DNA of 30,728 nt, taken from CAG-307 sp964524125 (lineage in GTDB: Bacteria; Bacillota_I; Bacilli_A; Acholeplasmatales; Anaeroplasmataceae). The notes under the pieces were generated by a model. That model saw only the letters and a list, made by a program, of their open reading frames with translations. It was not told where the DNA came from and did not search any database. The translations under genes were made by a program, and so were the position numbers. Below, one piece after another: positions 1 to 8,983 of this stretch. Location of the stretch: contig CAZGBY010000015.1 in NCBI GenBank assembly GCA_964524125.1, positions 1 to 30,728 on the forward strand. The letters run 5' to 3'. How positions within the stretch are numbered: the first letter of the stretch is position 1; each line of letters begins with the position of its first letter.

Positions 1-117
1 TTAGATTTATTAAATTATAAATTTATTTATTGTAATTTACGACTGAACTGTAACTTCTTTTGATACGTATTTTTATATTAATAAAGTTTTCTTCTATTAA
101 AAAAATAAATTTAATGA

Positions 118-123
118 TATAAT
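118..123 (+). promoter_or_regulatory. Extended -10 promoter for GH28 gene
   Basis: TATAAT at 118-123 is preceded by TGA, giving an extended -10 element (TGATATAAT). No good -35 is visible. The same TGATATAAT string stands before the sirtuin gene. It lies 30 bases upstream of the GH28 start and is the only promoter candidate in the first 153 bases, which hold nothing else I can recognise. Confidence 0.45.
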
Positions 124-153
124 GGAAAAAAAAGAAAAAGATGGTGATTATTT

Positions 154-1422
154 ATGGATGAATTATTTCCGGATGGTACTAAAATAGATAAATGGTTTTA
201 TGAATATATAAAGCCAAATATTAATGATTTTAAAAATAAATATATTTTAACAGATTATAATATAAAACCTAATACCAATACAGTATATACAAAAGAAATT
301 CAAAATCTTATTGATCTAGCAAATAAAGATGGTGGTTTAATTATTGTACCTAAGGGTACATTTTTAACGGGAAGCTTATATTTTAAAAATGGAGTATCAC
401 TATATCTAGAAGAAGGAGCTATCTTGCTAGGCAGTAATAGTATTTTAGATTATAACATTTCAAAAACTAGAATAGAAGGAGAAAGTTGCCTGTATTATGA
501 TGCTTTAATAAATGTAGATAATTCAGATAATTTTAAATTATTTGGTAGTGGTACAATAGATGGTAATGGAATGGATTCATGGCGTGCATTTTGGCAAAGA
601 AGAAAATGGAATCCTAAATGTACAAATAAAGATGAACAACGTCCACGTCTTTTATACATATCAAATTGTTCAAATATTACAATTTGTGATGTAACTTTAA
701 AGAATTCATGCTTTTGGACTACACATTTATATAAATCGGATCATATTAAATATTTAAACTGTACAATCACTTCACCCTCATCTCCTATAAAAGCGCCATC
801 TACAGATGCTATTGATATAGATTATTGTCACGATATTTTAATAAAAGATTGTTATTTAGAAGTAAATGATGATTCTGTTGTACTAAAAGGTGGAAAGGGT
901 ATTGGTGCCCATAATAGCTCTGATAATGGTATTAATGAAAGAATTATAATAGAAGATTGTACTTATGGATTTTGTCATGGATGTTTAACTTGTGGATCGG
1001 AATCTATTCATAATAAGAATATTATTATGAGAAGAATTAATGTTAAAGAAGGTAAAAATCTTTTATGGCTTAAAATGCGTCCTGATACTAAACAATTATA
1101 TGAATATATTAAAATATCAGATGTAAAGGGAAAAGTTACTAGTTTTTTAAATATTAATCCATGGGTACAATTTCTAAATTTAGAAGGATGTAATATTTTA
1201 AAAAGTATTGCAAAGAATATAACACTTGAAAATATAGATATGTCATGTATTACTTATTTTAATGTTAAAGAATCTAAAGAAGAATATGAACTTTCTAACT
1301 TTGAATTTAAAAATTTAAATATAAATACAATTAAAAATGGTTTTGATGAAACCATAATTAATAATTGTAATGTTTCTAATGTTAATATTAATTTAATAGA
1401 TATAAATAAATACAGGATGTGA
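154..1422 (+). CDS. Glycoside hydrolase family 28 (polygalacturonase/rhamnogalacturonidase type), cytoplasmic
   Basis: This 422-residue protein is a right-handed beta-helix pectinase of family GH28. The family signatures appear in order: STDAIDID (residues 216-223, in place of NTD), NDD (238-240), CHG (274-276, in place of GHG) and LKMRP (306-310, in place of RIK). Candidate catalytic aspartates are D218, D239 and D240, with H275. The start MDELFPDGT lacks a signal peptide, so the enzyme should act inside the cell on imported oligosaccharides. That fits exo-acting polygalacturonases or rhamnogalacturonidases better than secreted endo-pectinases. The ribosome binding site is weak (GGTGA). The stop codon overlaps a possible GTG of the next gene, so the two are probably one transcript. 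Exact substrate cannot be read from sequence; galacturonan or rhamnogalacturonan fragments are most likely given the hexuronate operon at 25348-30728. Confidence 0.88.
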   Translation: MDELFPDGTKIDKWFYEYIKPNINDFKNKYILTDYNIKPNTNTVYTKEIQNLIDLANKDGGLIIVPKGTFLTGSLYFKNGVSLYLEEGAILLGSNSILDYNISKTRIEGESCLYYDALINVDNSDNFKLFGSGTIDGNGMDSWRAFWQRRKWNPKCTNKDEQRPRLLYISNCSNITICDVTLKNSCFWTTHLYKSDHIKYLNCTITSPSSPIKAPSTDAIDIDYCHDILIKDCYLEVNDDSVVLKGGKGIGAHNSSDNGINERIIIEDCTYGFCHGCLTCGSESIHNKNIIMRRINVKEGKNLLWLKMRPDTKQLYEYIKISDVKGKVTSFLNINPWVQFLNLEGCNILKSIAKNITLENIDMSCITYFNVKESKEEYELSNFEFKNLNINTIKNGFDETIINNCNVSNVNINLIDINKYRM

Positions 1423-1427
1423 TACTT

Positions 1428-4070
1428 ATGATGAAAAGTTATGAAATAGATTTTAAACAATTATTTAAAAAGAATTATGAATATAAATTTTTCTCACCAG
1501 GAAGAATTAATTTAATGGGAGAACATATTGATTATAATGGTGGGCATGTTTTACCAATCGCAATTAATTTAGGTATATATGCTTTAGTATCTAAAAGAAA
1601 GGATAAAAAAATTCAATTTTTTTCTGATAATTATTTTGAAAAAGGAATTATCACTTGTCAAATTAATGAACTAGATTATTCTTCAAATGATGGATATGCT
1701 AATTATCCTAAATCTGTAATAAAAACTTTTTTAGATAATGGATATGCTATTCCATTTGGTTTGAATATTTATTTTTATTCTACAATTTCTGAACAATCTG
1801 GACTTTCTAGTGGCGCTTGTATTGAAATACTTACTGCATATATTTTAAATGAATTATTTAATTTAAATTTGACACCATTTGAATTAGCCACGCTTTCTCA
1901 TAAAGCTCAAAGAGAATATTTAGGATTGAATTCTGGAATTATGGATCAATGTTCTATAGCACTTGCAAGAGAAAAGAACGCTTTGTTTTTAGATAATTAT
2001 ATGTTAAATTATGAATATATTTCATATGATTTACAAGATTATTCTATTGTTGTATGCCAAACTAATAAACCAAGTTTAAAAGTTAATACAAAATATAAAC
2101 AAAGAGTAAGAGAATGTCAAAGAGCATTCGATATTATAAAGAATAATTTTAATGTAATTAATTTAGCTAAAATTCCTTTAGAATATTTAGAAATGATAAA
2201 AAATATTTTACCAGATGAAAAACTTTATAAAAGGGTTCTTCATGTTGTAACGGAAGAACAAAGAGTATTTAAAACATATGAAGCTTTAAAAAATAAAGAT
2301 ATTGACACTTTTGCTTTATGTATGAATGAATCACATAAGTCTTTAGTAGAAAATTATGATGTGTCTAGTAAAGAATTAAATACTATGGTATCACTTGCAC
2401 TTAATGAACAAGGTTGTATAGCTGCTCGTATGACTGGTGCAGGATTTGGAGGTTGTGCAATTGCACTTGTACATAATGATTTTTTAATTGAATTTAAAGA
2501 AAATATGTCAAAAAAATATTATGAACAAACAAGTATTAATGGTGCTTTCTTTGAAGTTGATGCTTGTTCTGGACCAAAAAGATTACCTTATGATACAGAT
2601 TCTTTAGCAGATGCTATTTCATCACTTGTAGAATATGCAATATCTTCACATTTATGTGAAGAAGAAGATAGAATATATGTAACTAATAGAATTATATCTT
2701 ATCTAGGAATAGATTTTATAGATGAAGGAGAGTCTCTTCCAGAACCATTATATATGATTTTAGATACAATATGTGAATATGCAATATCAAAAAATATTAT
2801 TGAAAATAATCAAATTGAAAAAGATATATTTTCTTCTCAAATAATGAATATATTTGTACCACGTCCATCTTTAGTTGTTAATGAATTTAAAAGATTAATG
2901 GATATTAATCATAAACTTGCTTTAGAATATTTTTATAATTTAAGTGTATCATCAAATTACATAAAGAAGAATTTATTTGATAAAAACATTTTCTTTGATA
3001 CTAAAACTAAATATGGAAATATGATTATATCTATAAATCAATCAAGAATTGAGCATACAGAAGATACTAAACAAAAAATTTTAGAAGTAGAGTCTATTAA
3101 TTATCCTAAATGTTTACTATGTAAAGAATCGGTTGGATACAAAGGTAGACTTGATTATCCTGCAAGAGAAAATCATCGTATTATTCCAATTACTTTAGGT
3201 GACACTTTATTTTATTTTCAATATAGTCCATACCCTTATTTTAAGGAACACTCAATTGTACTTAATGCACATCATATGCAATTTAAGATGAACAAAAAGA
3301 CATTTATATTTATGTTTGATTTTGTAAATATGTTCCCTTCATATTTTATTGGATGTAATGCTGATTTACCTATTGTTGGTGGTGGCATGCTAGAACATGA
3401 ACATTTCCATACAGGTATTTATAATTTCCCTATAGAAAATGCTAAACACCTGTATGAAACAAATATTAATGATATAAATATTAAAATATTAGATTGGCCA
3501 GTATCTGTATTAAGACTTGAAGGTAAAGCTGAAACATCTTTAATAGAACTTGCAAGTAATATTTTATCTTTATGGAGAAATTATAGTGATTTAGAATCTA
3601 ATATAATTGCATTTGACAGCGAAGAACATAATGCTATAACTCCTATATTACATAAAAAAGGGAATATATATATTTTAGATTTAGCACTTAGAAATAATAG
3701 AACATCTGAGAAATTCCCTCTTGGAATATTCCATCCACATGAACAATATTTTAATATAAAAAAAGAAAATATTGGACTTTATGAAATAATGGGATATGCT
3801 ATACTTCCTAAAAGATTAAAAGAAGAAATATCTTTACTTAAAGAAAGAATTTTAAATAATTCAACTATCTTTGATGGAAGTATAGAAAAACATAAAGAAT
3901 GGGTATCTAGCTTTATTAATAAATATGAATTTAATAAAGATAATATTAGTAAAATATTTGAAGAAGAAATAGGTATTGTATTTGTTAATATGCTATATGA
4001 CTGTTCAGTTTTTAAACCAGATAGTGAAGGACTTAAAAGATTTAAGAAATTTATAGATTTAATTAAATAA
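1428..4070 (+). CDS. galK-galT: Galactokinase / UDP-glucose-hexose-1-phosphate uridylyltransferase fusion
   Basis: A single 880-residue chain joins two Leloir-pathway enzymes. Residues 1 to about 383 are a GHMP galactokinase: GRINLMGEHIDYNGG (about 25-39), the SGLSSGA ATP loop, GIMDQ with the catalytic aspartate, and MTGAGFGGCAIA. From about residue 385 follows a class II (Firmicutes-type) GalT of about 495 residues: a helical N-terminus, CLLC, HEHFHTG and the nucleotidyl-accepting HPH (769-771). Each half is about full length for its family and there is almost no linker. The fusion would turn galactose into galactose-1-phosphate and then UDP-galactose within one protein. The ATG at 1428 was chosen; GTG at 1419 and ATG at 1431 are alternatives. 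It is coupled to the GH28 gene upstream, which suggests that galactose released from pectin side chains is handled here. Confidence 0.9.
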   Translation: MMKSYEIDFKQLFKKNYEYKFFSPGRINLMGEHIDYNGGHVLPIAINLGIYALVSKRKDKKIQFFSDNYFEKGIITCQINELDYSSNDGYANYPKSVIKTFLDNGYAIPFGLNIYFYSTISEQSGLSSGACIEILTAYILNELFNLNLTPFELATLSHKAQREYLGLNSGIMDQCSIALAREKNALFLDNYMLNYEYISYDLQDYSIVVCQTNKPSLKVNTKYKQRVRECQRAFDIIKNNFNVINLAKIPLEYLEMIKNILPDEKLYKRVLHVVTEEQRVFKTYEALKNKDIDTFALCMNESHKSLVENYDVSSKELNTMVSLALNEQGCIAARMTGAGFGGCAIALVHNDFLIEFKENMSKKYYEQTSINGAFFEVDACSGPKRLPYDTDSLADAISSLVEYAISSHLCEEEDRIYVTNRIISYLGIDFIDEGESLPEPLYMILDTICEYAISKNIIENNQIEKDIFSSQIMNIFVPRPSLVVNEFKRLMDINHKLALEYFYNLSVSSNYIKKNLFDKNIFFDTKTKYGNMIISINQSRIEHTEDTKQKILEVESINYPKCLLCKESVGYKGRLDYPARENHRIIPITLGDTLFYFQYSPYPYFKEHSIVLNAHHMQFKMNKKTFIFMFDFVNMFPSYFIGCNADLPIVGGGMLEHEHFHTGIYNFPIENAKHLYETNINDINIKILDWPVSVLRLEGKAETSLIELASNILSLWRNYSDLESNIIAFDSEEHNAITPILHKKGNIYILDLALRNNRTSEKFPLGIFHPHEQYFNIKKENIGLYEIMGYAILPKRLKEEISLLKERILNNSTIFDGSIEKHKEWVSSFINKYEFNKDNISKIFEEEIGIVFVNMLYDCSVFKPDSEGLKRFKKFIDLIK

Positions 4071-4255
4071 AGGTTAATAATATTGTACAAAAGTCAATTA
4101 TTATGTAAAAATATGTGAAAATATGTGATAAAAATATTGCAATTTAATAATAAAAATTTTATAATTTAATTAGATATAGGAAATAAATTATAATAAACCA
4201 TTAACTTAAATTTTATTATTAAATTACTAGGTTGTATAATTATCTGTTAAAATTG

Positions 4256-4290
4256 AAAGATCTTGGTTTATTTCCAAGATTTTTTTGTTT
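4256..4290 (+). terminator. Rho-independent terminator upstream of cvpA-like gene
   Basis: An 11-base stem (4256-4266 with 4274-4284) closes a 7-base loop and runs into a T tract at 4279-4286. It probably ends transcription from the galK-galT unit. A TATAAT at 4235-4240 lies just in front of it, so a very short leader terminated here is also possible. The spacer 4071-4255 shows nothing else. Confidence 0.7.
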
Positions 4291-4316
4291 TAAAATATAT
4301 CGAAGGAGATGTTATT

Positions 4317-5822
4317 ATGAATTATATTGAACTTATTATCTTAGGTATTACATTATTTTTCATTGCTAACGGAGCATTATGGGGCTTCATTAGAGGGAAA
4401 AATCGTTCTATCTTGAGAATTAGTATAATAATAGGTATATTAATTTTATGTTTTATAGTTAAAAACCCTATTGTAGATGCAATTTTTGAAATTGAAGTTG
4501 ATGGTCAAACTTTGGGAGATTCTATGGTAGAAGCGATGGGTGATGAACTTGGCAGTTTAGGAGATATGTTAATTGCCCTTGTAAAAGGTATTATTGGATT
4601 TTTATTATTTATCATAATGTTTTTTATTCTTAAGTTTTTAACTTTAATTATTGTTTATCCAATTTTAAAGATTTTTGTCAAAAAAGAAGGAAAAATTGAT
4701 AACGATAATCCTTATCAAAATCCTAATGGAAATCCTTATAATACATCAAATGGGCAATATGTTGAACCTTATCCTACAAATTCAAAACCTCAATATAAAC
4801 TTCAAAGGGGTTTTGGTGCTATAATAGGAGCAATTCAAGGATTTGTTATTTGTATCTTTATTATAGGTCCTATTGTTTGTGCATTATCAACAGCTTCAAC
4901 TGTGGTTAATATGGTTAATTCTATTTCTGAAGAAACAACTGATGAAAATGATATTATTCAAAACGATGAAGATGTAAAAGAAGAAATTATTTTACTAGAT
5001 AATTCAATTGTAAATGATGATGGTTCAATTTCAAGTTCGTCTGGAAATGAAACTAATGGCGATTTTTTTACTAACATTCTTGCAATGCTTGAAGAATTAA
5101 ATGATAGTGCTATAGTTAAGGTATACAAATTTTCATCTTCTTGGGTTTATGATGGTGTTACTAAAACAACTTATATAATGGTTGTAACGGATGAAGAGGG
5201 TATTGAAAAAGAAGTAGAGGTTTCAGTATCACTTGATTCAGTAGGAGAAATTATTGAAGTTGCTTCTACTGTAGTAGTAGAATTTACTGATTTAAGTGAG
5301 GTTATTGAAGAACTTTCAAATGGCGCTCAAGATGAATCATTAAGTTCAGATGTTTTAGTTAAACTTGGTAATTGTTTAATTAATATTGGTAAGTCTTTAG
5401 ATAACTTATCAAAAGATTCTAAATCATTACTTGATGATATGGGTACTATGATTATTGATATGATTATGGAAGAATCAGATAGTGAAGAAGCTAATGAAGA
5501 AATGGCTTTCTTATATGACTTTAAATTTAGTGAACTTGACTTGGCGTCTATTGGTAAATTATTAGTAGAATTTGCACCTTATATTACAGAAGAAGAAAAT
5601 TTAGACACATTATCTGAAGATCAAATCGATATGCTTATCGAATGTGTTATTAAGAATATTAAGTTCATTGATTTAATTTTTTCTAATTTAGATTTAGAAG
5701 ATGAAGACTTGTTTGATTTTGGTGAAAAATATTATTCTAGAATTAAAATATCAATTGATAAGCAAGCAACTGATAAAGAAACTAAAGATAAACTTTATAA
5801 GTGGTTTTGTATTGAAAAATAA
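4317..5822 (+). CDS. CvpA-like membrane protein with long acidic C-terminal domain
   Basis: The start is ATG 4317, nine bases after AAGGAG; an upstream in-frame start would run through the terminator hairpin. The 501-residue protein opens with a CvpA-like layout: a transmembrane helix, a GFIRGKNRS loop, a second helix, then helices near residues 85-120 and 165-195. A hydrophilic stretch rich in Asn, Pro, Tyr and Gly (about 122-160) interrupts the third and fourth helices. After the fourth helix the remaining roughly 300 residues are acidic and Ser/Asp/Glu-rich, with no domain I recognise. The extracellular or cytoplasmic side of this part is unknown. CvpA-family proteins are tied to colicin V export or envelope functions in other bacteria, but no function can be given here. 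It seems to be a single-gene unit bounded by hairpins. Confidence 0.6.
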   Translation: MNYIELIILGITLFFIANGALWGFIRGKNRSILRISIIIGILILCFIVKNPIVDAIFEIEVDGQTLGDSMVEAMGDELGSLGDMLIALVKGIIGFLLFIIMFFILKFLTLIIVYPILKIFVKKEGKIDNDNPYQNPNGNPYNTSNGQYVEPYPTNSKPQYKLQRGFGAIIGAIQGFVICIFIIGPIVCALSTASTVVNMVNSISEETTDENDIIQNDEDVKEEIILLDNSIVNDDGSISSSSGNETNGDFFTNILAMLEELNDSAIVKVYKFSSSWVYDGVTKTTYIMVVTDEEGIEKEVEVSVSLDSVGEIIEVASTVVVEFTDLSEVIEELSNGAQDESLSSDVLVKLGNCLINIGKSLDNLSKDSKSLLDDMGTMIIDMIMEESDSEEANEEMAFLYDFKFSELDLASIGKLLVEFAPYITEEENLDTLSEDQIDMLIECVIKNIKFIDLIFSNLDLEDEDLFDFGEKYYSRIKISIDKQATDKETKDKLYKWFCIEK

Positions 5823-5830
5823 TTAATATT

Positions 5831-5866
5831 ATAATGGTTTGGTTAATACCAAACCATTATTTATCT
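5831..5866 (+). terminator. Terminator after cvpA-like gene
   Basis: A perfect 12-base stem (5831-5842 with 5849-5860) around the loop TTAATA begins eight bases after the stop codon. The following T tract is weak (TTATCT), and the stem is symmetrical. Confidence 0.7.
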
Positions 5867-5873
5867 AAACTAC

Positions 5874-5901
5874 TTGAAAAAAATATTATTTATGGTATTA
5901 T
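5874..5901 (+). promoter_or_regulatory. Promoter of lysine operon
   Basis: TTGAAA (5874-5879) and TATTAT (5896-5901) are 16 bases apart, and TGG before the -10 gives an extended -10. Transcription would start about ten bases ahead of the first riboswitch stem, as expected for a riboswitch leader. Confidence 0.6.
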
Positions 5902-5914
5902 TAAATTACAAATT

Positions 5915-6125
5915 AAAGAAATAGAGGTAGCGATGCAAATGAGTAATCTATTGAGAAGGCATTCAAAGATATAGATAAAAGGTAATCATCGCCGAATATT
6001 TTAATTAGGCATAATTAAAATATGGGACTATAGAGAATATCTATAGTACTCCTACTAGTAATAGTAGAGGAGCTAGATTTATTAAGAAATAACTAATGAT
6101 GAAAGCTTCTTTGCTTTCATTTTTT
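5915..6125 (+). ncRNA. Lysine riboswitch (L box) with terminator
   Basis: The aptamer has the conserved AGAGGTAGCGA (5923-5933), GAGTAAT, AAAAGGTAATCATCGCCGAA core of the lysine riboswitch. The paired arms follow in family order: an 11-base stem with loop GGCA (5997-6007 with 6012-6022), an 8-base stem (6027-6034 with 6040-6047), and a stem at 6049-6057 with 6062-6072. The 3' strand CTAGATTT closes P1 with AAATAG. The expression platform is an 8-base hairpin (6099-6106 with 6113-6120) followed by five T residues, so lysine binding should stop transcription before lysA. Its place ahead of lysA-dapA-dapB-lysC agrees with this. The antiterminator pairing is not obvious to me. Confidence 0.92.
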
Positions 6126-6143
6126 AACTTTTTGGAGGTTTTT

Positions 6144-7364
6144 ATGATTAACTATAATGCTTTAAAAGAAAAATATCAAACGCCACTTTATGTTTATGAT
6201 GAAAATAAGATAATAGATACTATGAAATTATATAAAGATAATTTTATATCAAATAAATTTAAAACATCAGTACTTTATGCATCTAAAGCTTTATCAATAA
6301 AAAAAATATATAAATTATGTAAAGAACAAGGGCTTAAAGCAGATGTAGTATCTCAAGGTGAAATTTATACAGCACTTGCATCTAAAATGAATCCATCTGA
6401 TTTATACTTTCATGGTAATAATAAATTAAAATCAGAGCTTGAATATGCTATTTTACATGGTGTTAATCATATAGTTATTGATTCTTATGAAGATTTTAAA
6501 CATATAGATGAAGTATCAAATAAACTTAAAAAAGAAGTTAATTGTTTAATTCGTTTAAATACAGGTGTTGAAGCTCATACTCATAAATTTATAGTTACTA
6601 GTCATATTGATTCAAAGTTTGGTATGTTAATTGAATCAGAAGAATTAATGAAAACTTTAGATGGCATTGAAAATTCTACATATATCAAATTAGAAGGATT
6701 TCATTCTCATATTGGTTCTCAAATATTTGAAATAGAAGGATTTTACGTTGCTATTGATAAAGTGCTAAATTTTATGTCTAGATTTGAAGAAACTTTATCT
6801 TTAAATTTAGGTGGAGGTTTTGGAGCAAGATATACTAAAGAAGATACTCCAATAAGTCCTGATATTATATCTAAAATGATAATTAACTATACAGAAAATA
6901 AATTAAAAGAATTAAATATGTCAATTAATCATTTAATGATTGAACCAGGTCGTTCAATTGTTTGTGAGGCAGGAACTACACTTTATGAAATAGGAATGGT
7001 TAAAAAAACTCCTAATCGTGAATATTATTTTATTGATGGAGGAATGACTGATAATATTAGACCTGCACTTTATCAAGCCAAATATGAAGGATTTATTGTA
7101 GGTAAAGAAAATAATCCTTTAAAAAAGGTAACTGTTGCTGGTAAATGTTGTGAGTCAGGTGATATTATAATGGAAGATACATTATTACCTGAGGCATGTG
7201 AGGGTGATTTACTTGTTGTTAAATCAACCGGAGCTTATGGATATTCAATGTCTTCAAATTATAATAAAGCTTTAAAACCTGCTGTTGTGTTTGTACGTGA
7301 CTGTAAAGACCAACTTGTTTGTAAAAGACAAACATATGAAGAATTAATTTGTGATGAACTATAA
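6144..7364 (+). CDS. lysA: Diaminopimelate decarboxylase
   Basis: LysA decarboxylates meso-diaminopimelate to L-lysine with pyridoxal phosphate, the last step of lysine synthesis. Visible marks of the fold-III PLP decarboxylase family are YASKALS with the PLP lysine (K48), HSHIGSQ, LGGGFGARY, EPGRSIV and the CCESGD motif of the C-terminal barrel, which supplies an active-site cysteine across the dimer. At 406 residues the length is normal. ATG 6144 sits six bases after GGAGG and gives the usual family N-terminus; the frame stays open upstream through the riboswitch terminator, but that part is not coding. It is the first gene after the lysine riboswitch and is followed by dapA after 14 bases. 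Confidence 0.95.
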   Translation: MINYNALKEKYQTPLYVYDENKIIDTMKLYKDNFISNKFKTSVLYASKALSIKKIYKLCKEQGLKADVVSQGEIYTALASKMNPSDLYFHGNNKLKSELEYAILHGVNHIVIDSYEDFKHIDEVSNKLKKEVNCLIRLNTGVEAHTHKFIVTSHIDSKFGMLIESEELMKTLDGIENSTYIKLEGFHSHIGSQIFEIEGFYVAIDKVLNFMSRFEETLSLNLGGGFGARYTKEDTPISPDIISKMIINYTENKLKELNMSINHLMIEPGRSIVCEAGTTLYEIGMVKKTPNREYYFIDGGMTDNIRPALYQAKYEGFIVGKENNPLKKVTVAGKCCESGDIIMEDTLLPEACEGDLLVVKSTGAYGYSMSSNYNKALKPAVVFVRDCKDQLVCKRQTYEELICDEL

Positions 7365-7378
7365 AAAGGAGGATTATT

Positions 7379-8248
7379 ATGTTTAAAGGATCTTATGTAG
7401 CTTTAGTCACACCTTTTGATTGTGACGACAACGTTAATTATGAAGTACTTTCCAATTTAATTGAGTTTCATTTAAATAATAAAACAGATGGCTTAGTTAT
7501 TTTAGGTACTACAGCAGAAGCTTCGACTATGACAGAATGTGAAAAAGAAGAAGTTATTAAATTTGTTGTTAAAAAAGTAAATAAAAGAATTCCTGTTATT
7601 GTAGGAAGTGGTACTAACTCAACTAGAATGTCTATTTTATATTCTCAAAAATATGAAGCACTTGGTGCTGATGGACTGCTAGTTATTACGCCTTATTATA
7701 ATAAAGCTAATCATACTGGTGTAATTAAACATTTTAAAAAAATTGCCAAGTCTGTTAATATACCAATTATTATGTATAATGTACCATCTCGTACAGGTAT
7801 GTCTTTAACTTTTGAAGAAATTAAAGAGCTAAGTAAAATTGATAATATAAAAGGAATTAAAGAGGCCTCAGGTGACATTTCATTCATTGCTAAAGTAGCC
7901 ACTTTAGTAAATGATGATTTTAGCTTACTTTCAGGAAATGATGATCAAATAGTTCCTTTAATGAGTTTAGGTGGTTCAGGTGTTATTTCAGTACTTGCAA
8001 ATATAGCACCAAAAGTAGTACATGATATTTGCCAAAATATGTTAGATGGAAATGTTAAAGTTGCTTCAAATCTTCAACTTAAATATTTAAATTTGGCAAA
8101 TAGTCTTTTCTTAGAGACAAATCCTATTCCAGTTAAAACAGCGATGAATTATTTAGGTTTTAATGTGGGACATTTAAGACTTCCACTTGATGAAATGGGG
8201 CCTAAAAAAGAAATATTATATAAAGAAATAGAGAAAATGGAGTTATAA
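7379..8248 (+). CDS. dapA: 4-hydroxy-tetrahydrodipicolinate synthase
   Basis: DapA condenses pyruvate with aspartate semialdehyde, the committed step of the diaminopimelate pathway. The 289-residue TIM barrel carries GTTAE (43-47), the YNVPSRTG segment with catalytic Tyr133, and GIKEAS with the Schiff-base Lys161. Length and all key residues match the family. A strong AAAGGAGG precedes ATG 7379. dapB follows after two bases, so translation is probably coupled. It is the second gene under the lysine riboswitch. Confidence 0.96.
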   Translation: MFKGSYVALVTPFDCDDNVNYEVLSNLIEFHLNNKTDGLVILGTTAEASTMTECEKEEVIKFVVKKVNKRIPVIVGSGTNSTRMSILYSQKYEALGADGLLVITPYYNKANHTGVIKHFKKIAKSVNIPIIMYNVPSRTGMSLTFEEIKELSKIDNIKGIKEASGDISFIAKVATLVNDDFSLLSGNDDQIVPLMSLGGSGVISVLANIAPKVVHDICQNMLDGNVKVASNLQLKYLNLANSLFLETNPIPVKTAMNYLGFNVGHLRLPLDEMGPKKEILYKEIEKMEL

Positions 8249-8250
8249 TT

Positions 8251-8967
8251 ATGAAAATTTGTTTAGTAGGATATGGAGCAATGGGCCATGTAGTTGCCGA
8301 GTCAATTAGTTCTAATGATACAATTTCAGGAATAGTTGCTCCTGATTATTATGAAAATTTAGAAGGTATTGAATGTGATGTAATTATTGATTTTTCACAT
8401 CATACAAATGTAGAAAAAATATATAATTATGTTTTAAAATATAAAAAACCAGTTGTAATTGCCACAACAGGTCATACTGCTGAAGAACTTGACTTAATTA
8501 ATAAAATGTCAAAAATTGTACCAGTATTATTTAGTTCTAATTTTTCACTTGGTGTTATTTTAATGAATAGAATAATAAAAGAAATTTCTCCTATTTTAAG
8601 AGATTCATTTGATGTTGAACTTATTGAAAAACATCATAATAAGAAAATAGATTCACCTTCTGGTACAGCTAAAATGTTACTTAATTCTATTGAAGGTGAT
8701 GATGAAATTCCACTTGTTTACGGAAGACGTGGTATTAAAAAAAGAGAACCACTTGGTGAAATAGGAGTACATTCTGTAAGAGGCGGTACTATTGTTGGAG
8801 AACATGAAGTGATTTATGCTGGAGAAGATGAAGTTATTTCAATTAAACATGAAGCTTTTTCTAAGAAAATATTTGCACGTGGTGCACTAACTGGTGCTCG
8901 TTGGTTACTTGATAAAGAAAAAGGTATGTATAATATGGAAGATGTGTTATTTTCAAATAATAACTAA
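8251..8967 (+). CDS. dapB: 4-hydroxy-tetrahydrodipicolinate reductase
   Basis: DapB reduces the DapA product with NAD(P)H to tetrahydrodipicolinate. The N-terminal dinucleotide fold shows VGYGAMG (6-12). The substrate-binding signature EKHHNKKIDSPSGTA lies near residues 130-144, with its HH pair and the lysine of SPSGTA context. At 238 residues it is on the short side, as in several Firmicutes and Thermotogae enzymes. It lies two bases after dapA and 16 before lysC in the lysine operon. The later pathway steps (dapL or the succinyl/acetyl branch, dapF) and asd are not in this window. Confidence 0.95.
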   Translation: MKICLVGYGAMGHVVAESISSNDTISGIVAPDYYENLEGIECDVIIDFSHHTNVEKIYNYVLKYKKPVVIATTGHTAEELDLINKMSKIVPVLFSSNFSLGVILMNRIIKEISPILRDSFDVELIEKHHNKKIDSPSGTAKMLLNSIEGDDEIPLVYGRRGIKKREPLGEIGVHSVRGGTIVGEHEVIYAGEDEVISIKHEAFSKKIFARGALTGARWLLDKEKGMYNMEDVLFSNNN

Positions 8968-8983
8968 AAAGGGAGTGTTTTAA

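Noticed and set aside
1420..1422. Mycoplasma-type genetic code (TGA as Trp)
   Set aside because: TGA ends the GH28, ABC-F and IclR genes at family-appropriate lengths, and tryptophan is coded by TGG throughout. Sporulation genes also argue against Mollicutes.
1254..1460. Minus-strand open frame over the GH28/galK junction
   Set aside because: It is antisense to two firmly identified genes, with no family match and no ribosome binding site.
6096..6143. Upstream extension of lysA beginning MMKASLLSFF
   Set aside because: These codons lie in the riboswitch terminator hairpin. The ATG at 6144 has GGAGG in position and gives the family N-terminus.
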